DNA of 42,711 nt from Gammaproteobacteria bacterium (lineage in GTDB: Bacteria; Pseudomonadota; Gammaproteobacteria; Tenderiales; Tenderiaceae): contig JAJRUN010000004.1 in assembly GCA_024277755.1 (NCBI GenBank), positions 1 to 42,711 of the forward strand, in the 5' to 3' direction. This document shows, in pieces, positions 24,958 to 31,768 of the stretch. How positions within the stretch are numbered: position 1 is the first letter of the stretch; each line of letters opens with the position of its first letter. The notes under the pieces are model-generated. The model did no database searches. It saw only the letters and a list, made by a program, of their open reading frames with translations, and was not told where the DNA came from. The position numbers were made by a program, and so were the translations under genes.

Positions 24958-26247
24958 ATGAGTAACACCCATCTATCCGAGACCCGCTTTGCCGACCTGC
25001 CATTGGTCGAAACTTTAAAACAAGGCATTAAAGAGGCCGGTTACGAATTTTGCACCCCCATCCAGGCTAAAACCATCCCCCTTCTTTTAGAAAACAAAGA
25101 CATTGCCGGCCAGGCACAAACAGGCACGGGCAAAACAGTTGCCTTCCTGGTTGCCTGCATGAACTACCTGCTCAAACAGCCCACCCCTGAAAACCGACAA
25201 GCCAACCAGCCCCGCACTTTGATTCTGGCGCCTACACGCGAACTGGCAGTACAAATTCATAAAGATGCACTGGCCTTAAATCGTCACACCGGCCTTAAGC
25301 TCGGTCTTATCTATGGTGGCACAGACTATGAGAAACAGCGCCAGCAGCTCGTCGATGGCGTCGATATTCTGATTGGCACACCTGGTCGGATCATCGATTT
25401 TTTCAAGCAAAAAATATTTAATCTGCGCGCTATTCAAGTCACAGTAATGGATGAAGCCGACCGCATGTTTGACCTGGGCTTTATTAACGACATTCGCTTT
25501 TTACTACGCCGCATGCCAGATCCGGACAAGCGCCTCAACATGCTTTTTTCCGCCACCATGTCACACCGTGTCACCGAGCTGGCTTATGAACACATGAACA
25601 ACCCCACCGTGGTCGCTATTGAAACGGAGTCCGTCACCGCTGACAAGGTTGAACAAGTGGTTTACTACACTGCCAATAATGAAAAGATCCCACTGCTAAT
25701 TAGCCTGTTTAGGCAAATAGACCCAACCCGCACCATTATTTTTGTTAATACCAAGCGTGCCGCCGACACCGTATGGCGTTACCTCGAAGGTAATGGTCTC
25801 AAATCCGGCCTGCTCTCAGGTGATATTCCACAAAAGAAGCGTCAGAGTCTACTGGCGGGTTTTCAAAAAGGTGAGCTGCCAATACTGGTTGCCACCGATG
25901 TCGCCGCCCGCGGTCTGCACATCCCTGAAATCAGCCATGTAATCAATTTTGATCTGCCGCAAAATGCCGAGGATTATGTTCATCGGATCGGCCGCACCGC
26001 CCGTGCGGGCGCCAGCGGTAATGCCATCAGCTTTGCCTGTGAAGACTATTCCTTTTACCTGCCCGAAATAGAGGCCTACATTGGTAAAAAAATCACCTCT
26101 GAAGCCATAGACCCGGCAAGTTTGATTGAACCGGCACCACCAGTAAAAAGCCAGCGTTCAGAAAAACCACGCTCTGGCCCACGCCGACCTAGAGACGGCA
26201 AAAGCTCTAATCAACGCGCTCGCCGCCCGTCTCGGCATAAATCTTAA
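24958..26247 (+). CDS. rhlB: DEAD-box RNA helicase RhlB
   Basis: A 429-residue ATP-dependent RNA helicase, in E. coli a partner of RNase E in the degradosome. All DEAD-box motifs are present: the Q motif (CTPIQ), GQAQTGTGKT (I), PTRELAVQ (Ia), TPGR (Ib), DEAD (II), SAT (III), and the VATDVAARGLH to HRIGRTARAG stretch (V-VI). The N-terminus (MSNTHLSETRFADL) and the linker around RRMP and LNMLFSAT match RhlB closely. The C-terminal tail is basic and rich in Arg/Ser (KPRSGPRRPRDGKSS), as expected for RNA binding. It is divergent from trxA, with an intergenic region of 161 bases. mtnB follows after 13 bases. Confidence 0.95.
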   Translation: MSNTHLSETRFADLPLVETLKQGIKEAGYEFCTPIQAKTIPLLLENKDIAGQAQTGTGKTVAFLVACMNYLLKQPTPENRQANQPRTLILAPTRELAVQIHKDALALNRHTGLKLGLIYGGTDYEKQRQQLVDGVDILIGTPGRIIDFFKQKIFNLRAIQVTVMDEADRMFDLGFINDIRFLLRRMPDPDKRLNMLFSATMSHRVTELAYEHMNNPTVVAIETESVTADKVEQVVYYTANNEKIPLLISLFRQIDPTRTIIFVNTKRAADTVWRYLEGNGLKSGLLSGDIPQKKRQSLLAGFQKGELPILVATDVAARGLHIPEISHVINFDLPQNAEDYVHRIGRTARAGASGNAISFACEDYSFYLPEIEAYIGKKITSEAIDPASLIEPAPPVKSQRSEKPRSGPRRPRDGKSSNQRARRPSRHKS

Positions 26248-26260
26248 ACCGTAAACAGAC

Positions 26261-26923
26261 GTGGCCGAACTTTTTGATCAACTGACAACACGTCGCGCAC
26301 TGGCCAAAATAGGCAAGGATTTTCACCGCCGCGGCTGGATGGCCGGCACAGCAGGCAATCTGAGTGCACGGTCAGCCAGCGCAGAAGGGTGTTTCTGGAT
26401 TACCTCAAGCGGCCTGCCCAAGGGTCAACTTGATAGCCATGATTTCATTCTCGTGGATTATCAATCCAACAAGATCAATCAACGCTTTTATGACCATGCC
26501 AGGCCATCGGCAGAAACCTGCATCCACTCAGCCATTTACAACCTTTTCCCGCATGCCCGTGCTTGTTTCCACATCCACAGCGTGGACGCCTGCATTACTG
26601 CCAGCCGAATCTCCAGTGGCCAGCAACACATGCCATTACCGCCACTGGAGATGATTAAAGGCCTGGATATTTGGCAGCAGAATCCTGAGGTCAGTCTGAG
26701 CCTGTTTGATAATCTATTGGATATAGAGGATATTTCGCGACAGATTTTGACACGCTTCAGAGACAGACCACCTGTAATTCCGGCGCTGATGATCCGTGAT
26801 CACGGCATGACCGTTTGGGGCAACTCATTGCAACAGACTTATAACAGAGTTGAAATCATCGAATTTATCATTAGCTACATGGCTCAAACTTCAGGCTTGG
26901 CTTTTGAACAGGGCAAGGAATGA
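26261..26923 (+). CDS. mtnB: Methylthioribulose-1-phosphate dehydratase
   Basis: A 220-residue class II aldolase-fold enzyme of the methionine salvage pathway; it dehydrates 5-methylthioribulose-1-phosphate to the diketone. Motifs: MAGTAGNLSAR (about 27-37), ITSSGLPKG (about 47-55), RPSAETCIHSAIY and the zinc-binding HIHS (about 105-108). The later RDHGMTVWG stretch carries the third His. It starts at GTG 13 bases after rhlB, so it is probably cotranscribed. The usual partners mtnC and mtnD are not adjacent. A sugar-phosphate (fuculose-1-phosphate type) aldolase is the alternative, but the MtnB match is better. Confidence 0.85.
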   Translation: MAELFDQLTTRRALAKIGKDFHRRGWMAGTAGNLSARSASAEGCFWITSSGLPKGQLDSHDFILVDYQSNKINQRFYDHARPSAETCIHSAIYNLFPHARACFHIHSVDACITASRISSGQQHMPLPPLEMIKGLDIWQQNPEVSLSLFDNLLDIEDISRQILTRFRDRPPVIPALMIRDHGMTVWGNSLQQTYNRVEIIEFIISYMAQTSGLAFEQGKE

Positions 26924-27120
26924 GCTACCCCAAGCTTTGCCAAAATCTTATCCATCAAACACCAATTACTTAACCCGCTCTGAAACAAATTCACACCGAC
27001 AAACACAGTGAACCAGAGCCAATTGCTAGAATGAAAAACAGGGCTTGCTTCAACCCCCAGCGACAACGACAGTAATATAAACGTACCTGCCATTGTCCGC
27101 GTTACACGAGTGATCGTCAT
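26884..27120 (-). CDS. DUF2892 (YgaP-like) inner-membrane protein
   Basis: A 78-residue protein of the DUF2892 family. Two membrane helices are seen (about 9-26 and 33-50), with the family signatures NWLWFTVFVGVNLFQSG and WCLMDKILAKLGV; the Cys in the second is the usual one. In other bacteria this domain is joined to, or encoded beside, rhodanese and persulfide dioxygenase genes. AAGGAG seven bases before ATG 27120 fixes the start. The 3' end overlaps the convergent mtnB gene by 40 bases. An inverted repeat (27139-27160) lies directly upstream. Confidence 0.85.
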   Translation of the reverse strand: MTITRVTRTMAGTFILLSLSLGVEASPVFHSSNWLWFTVFVGVNLFQSGLSNWCLMDKILAKLGVAHSLPCSKAKPEV

Positions 27121-27138
27121 GAATAACTCCTTATTTTT

Positions 27139-27160
27139 AATATTAAAAATCGCTAATATT
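27139..27160. promoter_or_regulatory. Inverted repeat upstream of DUF2892 gene, possible operator
   Basis: AATATTA (27139-27145) and TAATATT (27154-27160) form a perfect 7-base inverted repeat with an 8-base spacer, about 20 bases before the ATG of the DUF2892 gene. AT-rich dyads of this kind are operators for ArsR-family regulators such as BigR/SqrR, which often control YgaP-like genes. The regulator itself is not in the window, so this is a proposal. Confidence 0.4.
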
Positions 27161-27538
27161 TTAACCAAGTTCAAGTTACGCCACAAGTAAAGTCAAAAAC
27201 CAGCGACTCACAATAAAGCCATACCCCAACACTAAAAACCCACTTAAATCATCACACCCCATAAATCATGGCAATCAATTCCGACTAAAACACTCACAAA
27301 GCCCATTTTCACTTATAACCTCATGAAAAATAATATACTTACCCATGCTTGACAGCTAACAGATACACATGGCATAACTTTTTGAGCAAACAGTTGCAAA
27401 AACTAAGCATTAACTCAGCAAGCAACTTGTTTTGGCTGCCAGGTGAAGACGCTGTTTCAGGGGAAAACAACTGCCGTCGTTCATCACTACAAAAACAACT
27501 GCACTATTGTTATCGCTAAATATAATGGGGAGAAATAT
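27161..27538. other. Intergenic region between DUF2892 and cytochrome c genes
   Basis: 378 AT-rich bases between divergent genes. A candidate promoter for the cytochrome is TTGACA (27349-27354), an 18-base spacer and CATAAC (27373-27378). A TATAAT at 27521-27526 is too close to the ribosome binding site (GGGGAG, 27527-27532) to be the main -10. Nothing recognisable is seen between 27187 and 27340. Confidence 0.4.
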
Positions 27539-27871
27539 ATGAAAGCACGTTGGTTAGGTATTCCTGCTGCGGCAGTTTTGATGATGGGGATTGGTCAGGC
27601 GGCAAATGCAGATGCCCAGGCACTGGCAAAAAAAAGTGGCTGCTTTGCCTGCCACAGTATTGAAAAGAAAGTGGTTGGCCCAGCCTGGAAAGATGTTGCT
27701 GCCAAATACAAAGGTGATGCAGGTGCTCAAGCCGCATTGATCGGCAAGGTCAAAAAAGGCGGTAAAGGTAATTGGACATCAGTGACTGGTGGTGTACCAA
27801 TGCCTCCCTACTCACCTCGTGTAGCTGATGCTGATATTGAAACACTGGTTGATTTTATCCTGTCCCTGTAA
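27539..27871 (+). CDS. Class I cytochrome c (c551-like)
   Basis: A 110-residue periplasmic monohaem cytochrome. A signal peptide (1 to about 23, cleavage after the AANA stretch) is followed by the haem site CFACH (about 35-39), VVGPAWKDVAAKY, and a distal Met ligand in GGVPMPPYSP (about 84-93). The mature part of about 87 residues resembles cytochrome c551/c552, electron carriers to oxidases or nitrite reductase. GGGGAG is 7 bases upstream of the ATG at 27539; a longer frame to 27443 is not credible. It is monocistronic, with a terminator directly after. Confidence 0.93.
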   Translation: MKARWLGIPAAAVLMMGIGQAANADAQALAKKSGCFACHSIEKKVVGPAWKDVAAKYKGDAGAQAALIGKVKKGGKGNWTSVTGGVPMPPYSPRVADADIETLVDFILSL

Positions 27872-27885
27872 TTCAATTTTTCAGC

Positions 27886-27917
27886 AAAAAAGCCAGCCGC
27901 AAAGCTGGCTTTTTTTT
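27886..27917 (+). terminator. Terminator of cytochrome c gene
   Basis: The stem GCCAGC (27892-27897) with GCTGGC (27904-27909) is preceded by six A and followed by eight T, with a 6-base loop, 20 bases after the stop codon. A typical Rho-independent terminator. Confidence 0.92.
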
Positions 27918-27918
27918 G

Positions 27919-27959
27919 CCTAATAATCGGAACCCGGTGTTAAAATCCGGATGATTAGG
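27919..27959 (+). promoter_or_regulatory. Hairpin in thiD leader
   Basis: CCTAATAATCGG (27919-27930) can pair with CCGGATGATTAGG (27947-27959) with one mismatch and one bulge. It lies between the cytochrome terminator and thiD, 20 bases before the start codon. It has no U-run. No TPP riboswitch signature (CUGAGA / ACCUGA type) is visible. The role is unknown. Confidence 0.45.
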
Positions 27960-27978
27960 GAACACAAAGGACTTATCG

Positions 27979-28794
27979 TTGACTGCACCCACGCAAATAC
28001 CTGTTGTCATAACTCTCTCAGGCAATGACCCGACGGGAGGCGCTGGAATACAGGCCGACATTGAGGCCATCGCCAGCATGGGCTGCCATGCCGCACCAGT
28101 GATCACCGCGCTTACGATACAAGATACAACTGGCGTCTCCCGTTTTGACCCGGTCGACCCAACCATCATCATCGAACAGGCTCGCGCAGTGCTCGAAGAC
28201 ATGCCTGTCGCCGCCTTCAAAATCGGCATGATAGGCAGCATGGAAAATGTTGAAGCCATTCACAGCATCCTGATCGACTACCCCGCCATTCCCGTGGTAC
28301 TCGACCCGGTTTTATCCGGCGGCGGCGGTGGCAGCCTGTCTGACCCGCATGTCATCGATGCCATCATTAGCATGCTGATTCCGCAAACCACCGTGTTTAC
28401 CCCCAACAGCAATGAAGCCCGCATTCTCGCCGCCGAAGCCGACAGCCTCGATGCCTGCGCCCAGGAACTGCTCGATATGGGTGCTGAGTTTGTTCTGGTT
28501 ACTGGCGCAGATGAAAACACCCCCACAGTGGAAAACCGCCTCTATGCCGAGCACCGCTGTCTGGAAACCTATACCTGGGAACGCCTGCCGCATCGCTATC
28601 ATGGCTCGGGGTGCACCCTAGCCTCAACCATCGCCGCAATGTTGGCCCAAGGGCTGGATCCCGCCATCGCCGTCCATGAGGCACAGGAATATACCTGGGA
28701 AGCGCTCAATAATGGCTATCGCATCGGCATGGGCCAACACCTGCCCAACCGCCTGTTCTGGGCCCGCGATGAAGACGAAAGTGAACAACCATGA
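27979..28794 (+). CDS. thiD: Hydroxymethylpyrimidine/phosphomethylpyrimidine kinase
   Basis: A 271-residue ribokinase-fold enzyme that phosphorylates HMP twice to give HMP-diphosphate for thiamine synthesis. Motifs: SGNDPTGGAGIQADI (about 14-28), FKIGMIGS, VLDPVLSGGGGG, and the anion-hole HGSGCTLAS (about 210-218). Start: TTG at 27979 with AAAGGA 8-13 bases upstream; the next in-frame ATG is at residue 34, which would cut the substrate site, so TTG is favoured. Its stop overlaps the thiE ATG (ATGA), a coupled operon. Confidence 0.93.
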   Translation: MTAPTQIPVVITLSGNDPTGGAGIQADIEAIASMGCHAAPVITALTIQDTTGVSRFDPVDPTIIIEQARAVLEDMPVAAFKIGMIGSMENVEAIHSILIDYPAIPVVLDPVLSGGGGGSLSDPHVIDAIISMLIPQTTVFTPNSNEARILAAEADSLDACAQELLDMGAEFVLVTGADENTPTVENRLYAEHRCLETYTWERLPHRYHGSGCTLASTIAAMLAQGLDPAIAVHEAQEYTWEALNNGYRIGMGQHLPNRLFWARDEDESEQP

Positions 28795-29408
28795 ATCCGC
28801 TATCAGGGCTCTACGCCATCACCGCTGGCCAGCTATCGACAGAAGGCAGGCTCATCCAGGCGGTCAGTGAAGCCATCGCCGGTGGTGCCCGCATCATTCA
28901 ATATCGCGACAAAAGTGATGATCCGTCACGACGTTTTCATGAAGCCCAACAGCTATTACAACTCTGCCATCAACACCACACCACCCTGATCATTAATGAC
29001 GACATTGATCTGGCCGCCGAGGTTGGTGCCGATGGCGTTCATCTCGGCCGCGACGACGGCAACATCGACTCCGCCCGCCAACAGCTCCCCAAAGGTATAA
29101 TCGGTGTCTCCTGTTACAATGATTGGCAACGGGCACAGGCCGCCACGCAGGCGGGGGCAGACTACATTGCCTTTGGTGCCTTTTTTCCGTCAACAACAAA
29201 ACCGGATGCACCCCAGGCAGAACCAAACCTGCTGCAACGCGTCAAACAGGAACTGAATATCGCCGTTGTCGCCATTGGCGGCATCACAGCAGAAAATGGC
29301 GCACCCTTGATCGACGCCGGGGCAGACATGCTAGCGGTGGTGCAAGGCGTGTTTGGCCAGCCCGACATCCGTCAGGCCGCCAGACAATACGCTCAATTAT
29401 TTAACTAA
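28791..29408 (+). CDS. thiE: Thiamine-phosphate synthase
   Basis: A 205-residue TIM-barrel enzyme that joins HMP-diphosphate and thiazole phosphate to make thiamine phosphate. Signatures: IQYRDKSDD (about 36-44), the [21 protein letters not shown] stretch with the Mg-binding Asp, [21 protein letters not shown] (about 124-138), and [10 protein letters not shown]. It is slightly shorter than average but complete. The ATGA overlap with thiD ensures coupled translation. hemL follows after 23 bases. Confidence 0.95.
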   Translation: MNPLSGLYAITAGQLSTEGRLIQAVSEAIAGGARIIQYRDKSDDPSRRFHEAQQLLQLCHQHHTTLIINDDIDLAAEVGADGVHLGRDDGNIDSARQQLPKGIIGVSCYNDWQRAQAATQAGADYIAFGAFFPSTTKPDAPQAEPNLLQRVKQELNIAVVAIGGITAENGAPLIDAGADMLAVVQGVFGQPDIRQAARQYAQLFN

Positions 29409-29431
29409 ATATTAAGAATGAAGGACGCAAC

Positions 29432-30712
29432 ATGACCCGTTCACACGATCTATTCCAGGCTGCCCAGAAACATATTCCGGGTGGCGTCAATTCACCCGTC
29501 CGTGCCTTTCGCGGTGTCGGTGGTGACCCCATTTTTTTCAAAAAGGGTGAAGGCGCTTACCTCTGGGACGAAGACGACAAGCAATACATCGACTATGTTG
29601 CCTCATGGGGCCCGGCCATTCTTGGTCACGCCCATCCCAAGGTGCTTGCTGCCGTGGCCGAGACCATTAAAAACGGCCTCAGTTTTGGTGCCCCCACCGA
29701 ACTGGAAACCCGCATGGCCGACCGTGTCTGCGATATTATGCCATCAATAGATATGATCCGGATGGTCAGCTCCGGCACCGAAGCCACCATGAGCGCCATC
29801 CGTCTGGCGCGTGGTTTCACCGGCCGCGACAAGATCGTTAAATTCGAAGGCTGTTACCACGGCCATGCCGATTCCCTACTGGTGAAGGCCGGTTCCGGCG
29901 CCCTGACCCTGGGTGTGCCCACCTCACCAGGTGTACCTGCGGCCCTGGCCGAACACACCCTCACCCTCGATTTCAACGATCTGGACCAGGTGCGTGACAC
30001 CTTCGCCAAGATCGGCGGTCAAATCGCCTGCATCATTGTTGAACCCGTGGCCGGCAATATGAACTGCATTCCACCCAAGGCCGGTTTCCTTGAAGGCCTG
30101 CGTGAAATCTGTGATCAATATGAATCAGTGCTGATTTTTGACGAGGTAATGACCGGCTTTCGCGTTGCCCTTGGCGGTGCCCAGGCACACTACGGCATCA
30201 TCCCTGACCTGACCACGCTGGGCAAGGTCATCGGCGGCGGCATGCCGGTGGGCGCCTTTGGCGGCAAACACGAAATCATGGAACAAATCTCTCCACTCGG
30301 CCCGGTCTATCAGGCTGGCACTCTGTCTGGCAATCCAGTAGCCATGGCTGCCGGTCTGGCCAATTTGGAAGAACTCTCCAAGCCCGGTGTTTATGAGGAA
30401 CTGAGTCACTTGACCGAAAAGCTGGCCAAAGGTCTGGTAACCCGCGCCAAGGCCTTCGACATTCCCATGTGTGAAAATCATGTCGGTGCCATGTTTGGCG
30501 TTTTCTTCTCCGGCGAAGAAAAGGTCGACAACTTCTATCAGGTCACCCAGTGTGACGTTGAACGCTTCAAGCTGTTTTATCACGGCATGTTGAACGAAGG
30601 CATCTACCTGGCCCCATCCGCCTACGAGGCCGGGTTTGTCTCTACGGCTCACAGCAAACGTGAGATCAAACAAACCCTGATCGCGGCAGAAAAGGTCTTC
30701 TCTACAATTTAA
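29432..30712 (+). CDS. hemL: Glutamate-1-semialdehyde 2,1-aminomutase
   Basis: A 426-residue PLP enzyme making 5-aminolevulinate, the first dedicated haem precursor in the C5 pathway. Motifs: [17 protein letters not shown] (about 15-31), [37 protein letters not shown] (about 236-248) and the lysine in [18 protein letters not shown] (about 263-280), which carries PLP. GAAGGA stands 6-11 bases before the ATG. It is close behind thiDE and may be cotranscribed; tas follows after 15 bases. Confidence 0.97.
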   Translation: MTRSHDLFQAAQKHIPGGVNSPVRAFRGVGGDPIFFKKGEGAYLWDEDDKQYIDYVASWGPAILGHAHPKVLAAVAETIKNGLSFGAPTELETRMADRVCDIMPSIDMIRMVSSGTEATMSAIRLARGFTGRDKIVKFEGCYHGHADSLLVKAGSGALTLGVPTSPGVPAALAEHTLTLDFNDLDQVRDTFAKIGGQIACIIVEPVAGNMNCIPPKAGFLEGLREICDQYESVLIFDEVMTGFRVALGGAQAHYGIIPDLTTLGKVIGGGMPVGAFGGKHEIMEQISPLGPVYQAGTLSGNPVAMAAGLANLEELSKPGVYEELSHLTEKLAKGLVTRAKAFDIPMCENHVGAMFGVFFSGEEKVDNFYQVTQCDVERFKLFYHGMLNEGIYLAPSAYEAGFVSTAHSKREIKQTLIAAEKVFSTI

Positions 30713-30727
30713 GCTGGAAATATACAC

Positions 30728-31768
30728 ATGCAATACCGCCGCCTCGGCCGCACGGATATCAACGTCAGCGCCCTCTGCCTTGGCACCATGACCTATGGTG
30801 AGCAAAACAGCGAGACTGAGGCCCATCAGCAACTCGATGCCGCCCTGGCGGCGGGCATCAATTTTATCGACACCGCCGAAATGTATCCGGTGCCACCCAT
30901 GGGCGAGACTCAGGGCTTAACCGAGACCTACATCGGTTCCTGGCTCAAGGCCCGTGGCAACCGTGACCAGGTCATTCTGGCCACCAAGGTCTCTGGACCA
31001 TCAGCAGCATTCACCCATCTGCGTGGTGGCAAGCTCGGTTTTGACCACCATAATATCGAAACAGCTTTAAACCAAAGCCTGCAACGGCTGCAAACCGATT
31101 ACGTCGATCTGTATCAATTGCACTGGCCCGAACGCAGCACCAACTATTTTGGTCAGCTGGGTTATCAACAGCCGGAAAATGACAGCTTCACCGCCTTTGA
31201 AGCAGTGCTGACCGTGCTGGCCGAACAGGTTCAGGCTGGCAAAATTCGCCACATCGGTCTATCCAACGAAACACCCTGGGGCAGCATGCGCTTTCTGCAA
31301 CTAGCAGAACAACTCAGCCTGCCCCGTGTCGTCAGCATCCAAAACCCCTATTCACTGCTGAATCGTAGCTTTGAAGTGGGCCTGGCCGAAATCGCCCATC
31401 GTGAAGACCTGGGGCTGCTGGCCTATTCACCCCTGGCCTTTGGTGTGTTGAGCGGTAAATACCTGGACGGCCCCTGGCCGGCTGATGGCCGCCTGACCTT
31501 GTTCGACCGCTTTGTTCGCTACACCAGCCCTCAAGGCGTGGCTGCCACCCGCGCCTATGTTGAACTGGCCCGCGACCACAACCTGCAACCAGCACAAATG
31601 GCACTCGCCTATGTCACCAGCCGGCCGTTTGTCAGCAGCAATATCATCGGTGCCACCACCATGGCGCAACTGCAACAAAACATCGACAGCGCTGACTTGA
31701 ACTTGTCTGGCGAAGTACTGGATGCCATCGAAGCCATACATCAACAATATACCTACCCATGTCCATAA
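30728..31768 (+). CDS. tas: Aldo/keto reductase, Tas type
   Basis: A 346-residue NADPH-dependent TIM-barrel oxidoreductase, very similar in sequence to E. coli Tas: MQYRRLGRTDINVSALCLGTMTYGEQNSETEAHQQL-type start, IDTAEMYPVPP with the catalytic Asp and Tyr, TKVSGP with the Lys, and QLHWPERSTNYFG with the His, so the tetrad is complete. IQNPYSLLNRSFEVGLAEI and GATTMAQLQQNI also match. The natural substrate of Tas is not known. Its stop overlaps the start of the LVIVD protein gene by 10 bases. Confidence 0.9.
   Translation: MQYRRLGRTDINVSALCLGTMTYGEQNSETEAHQQLDAALAAGINFIDTAEMYPVPPMGETQGLTETYIGSWLKARGNRDQVILATKVSGPSAAFTHLRGGKLGFDHHNIETALNQSLQRLQTDYVDLYQLHWPERSTNYFGQLGYQQPENDSFTAFEAVLTVLAEQVQAGKIRHIGLSNETPWGSMRFLQLAEQLSLPRVVSIQNPYSLLNRSFEVGLAEIAHREDLGLLAYSPLAFGVLSGKYLDGPWPADGRLTLFDRFVRYTSPQGVAATRAYVELARDHNLQPAQMALAYVTSRPFVSSNIIGATTMAQLQQNIDSADLNLSGEVLDAIEAIHQQYTYPCP

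Noticed and set aside
27872-27978. TPP riboswitch before thiD
   Set aside because: Only 107 bases, holding a terminator and one hairpin; none of the conserved TPP aptamer stretches is present.
30125-30832. Long antisense frame of 235 codons over hemL and the start of tas
   Set aside because: It lies wholly opposite two well-supported genes and its product shows no known motif; it is a shadow of their codon bias.
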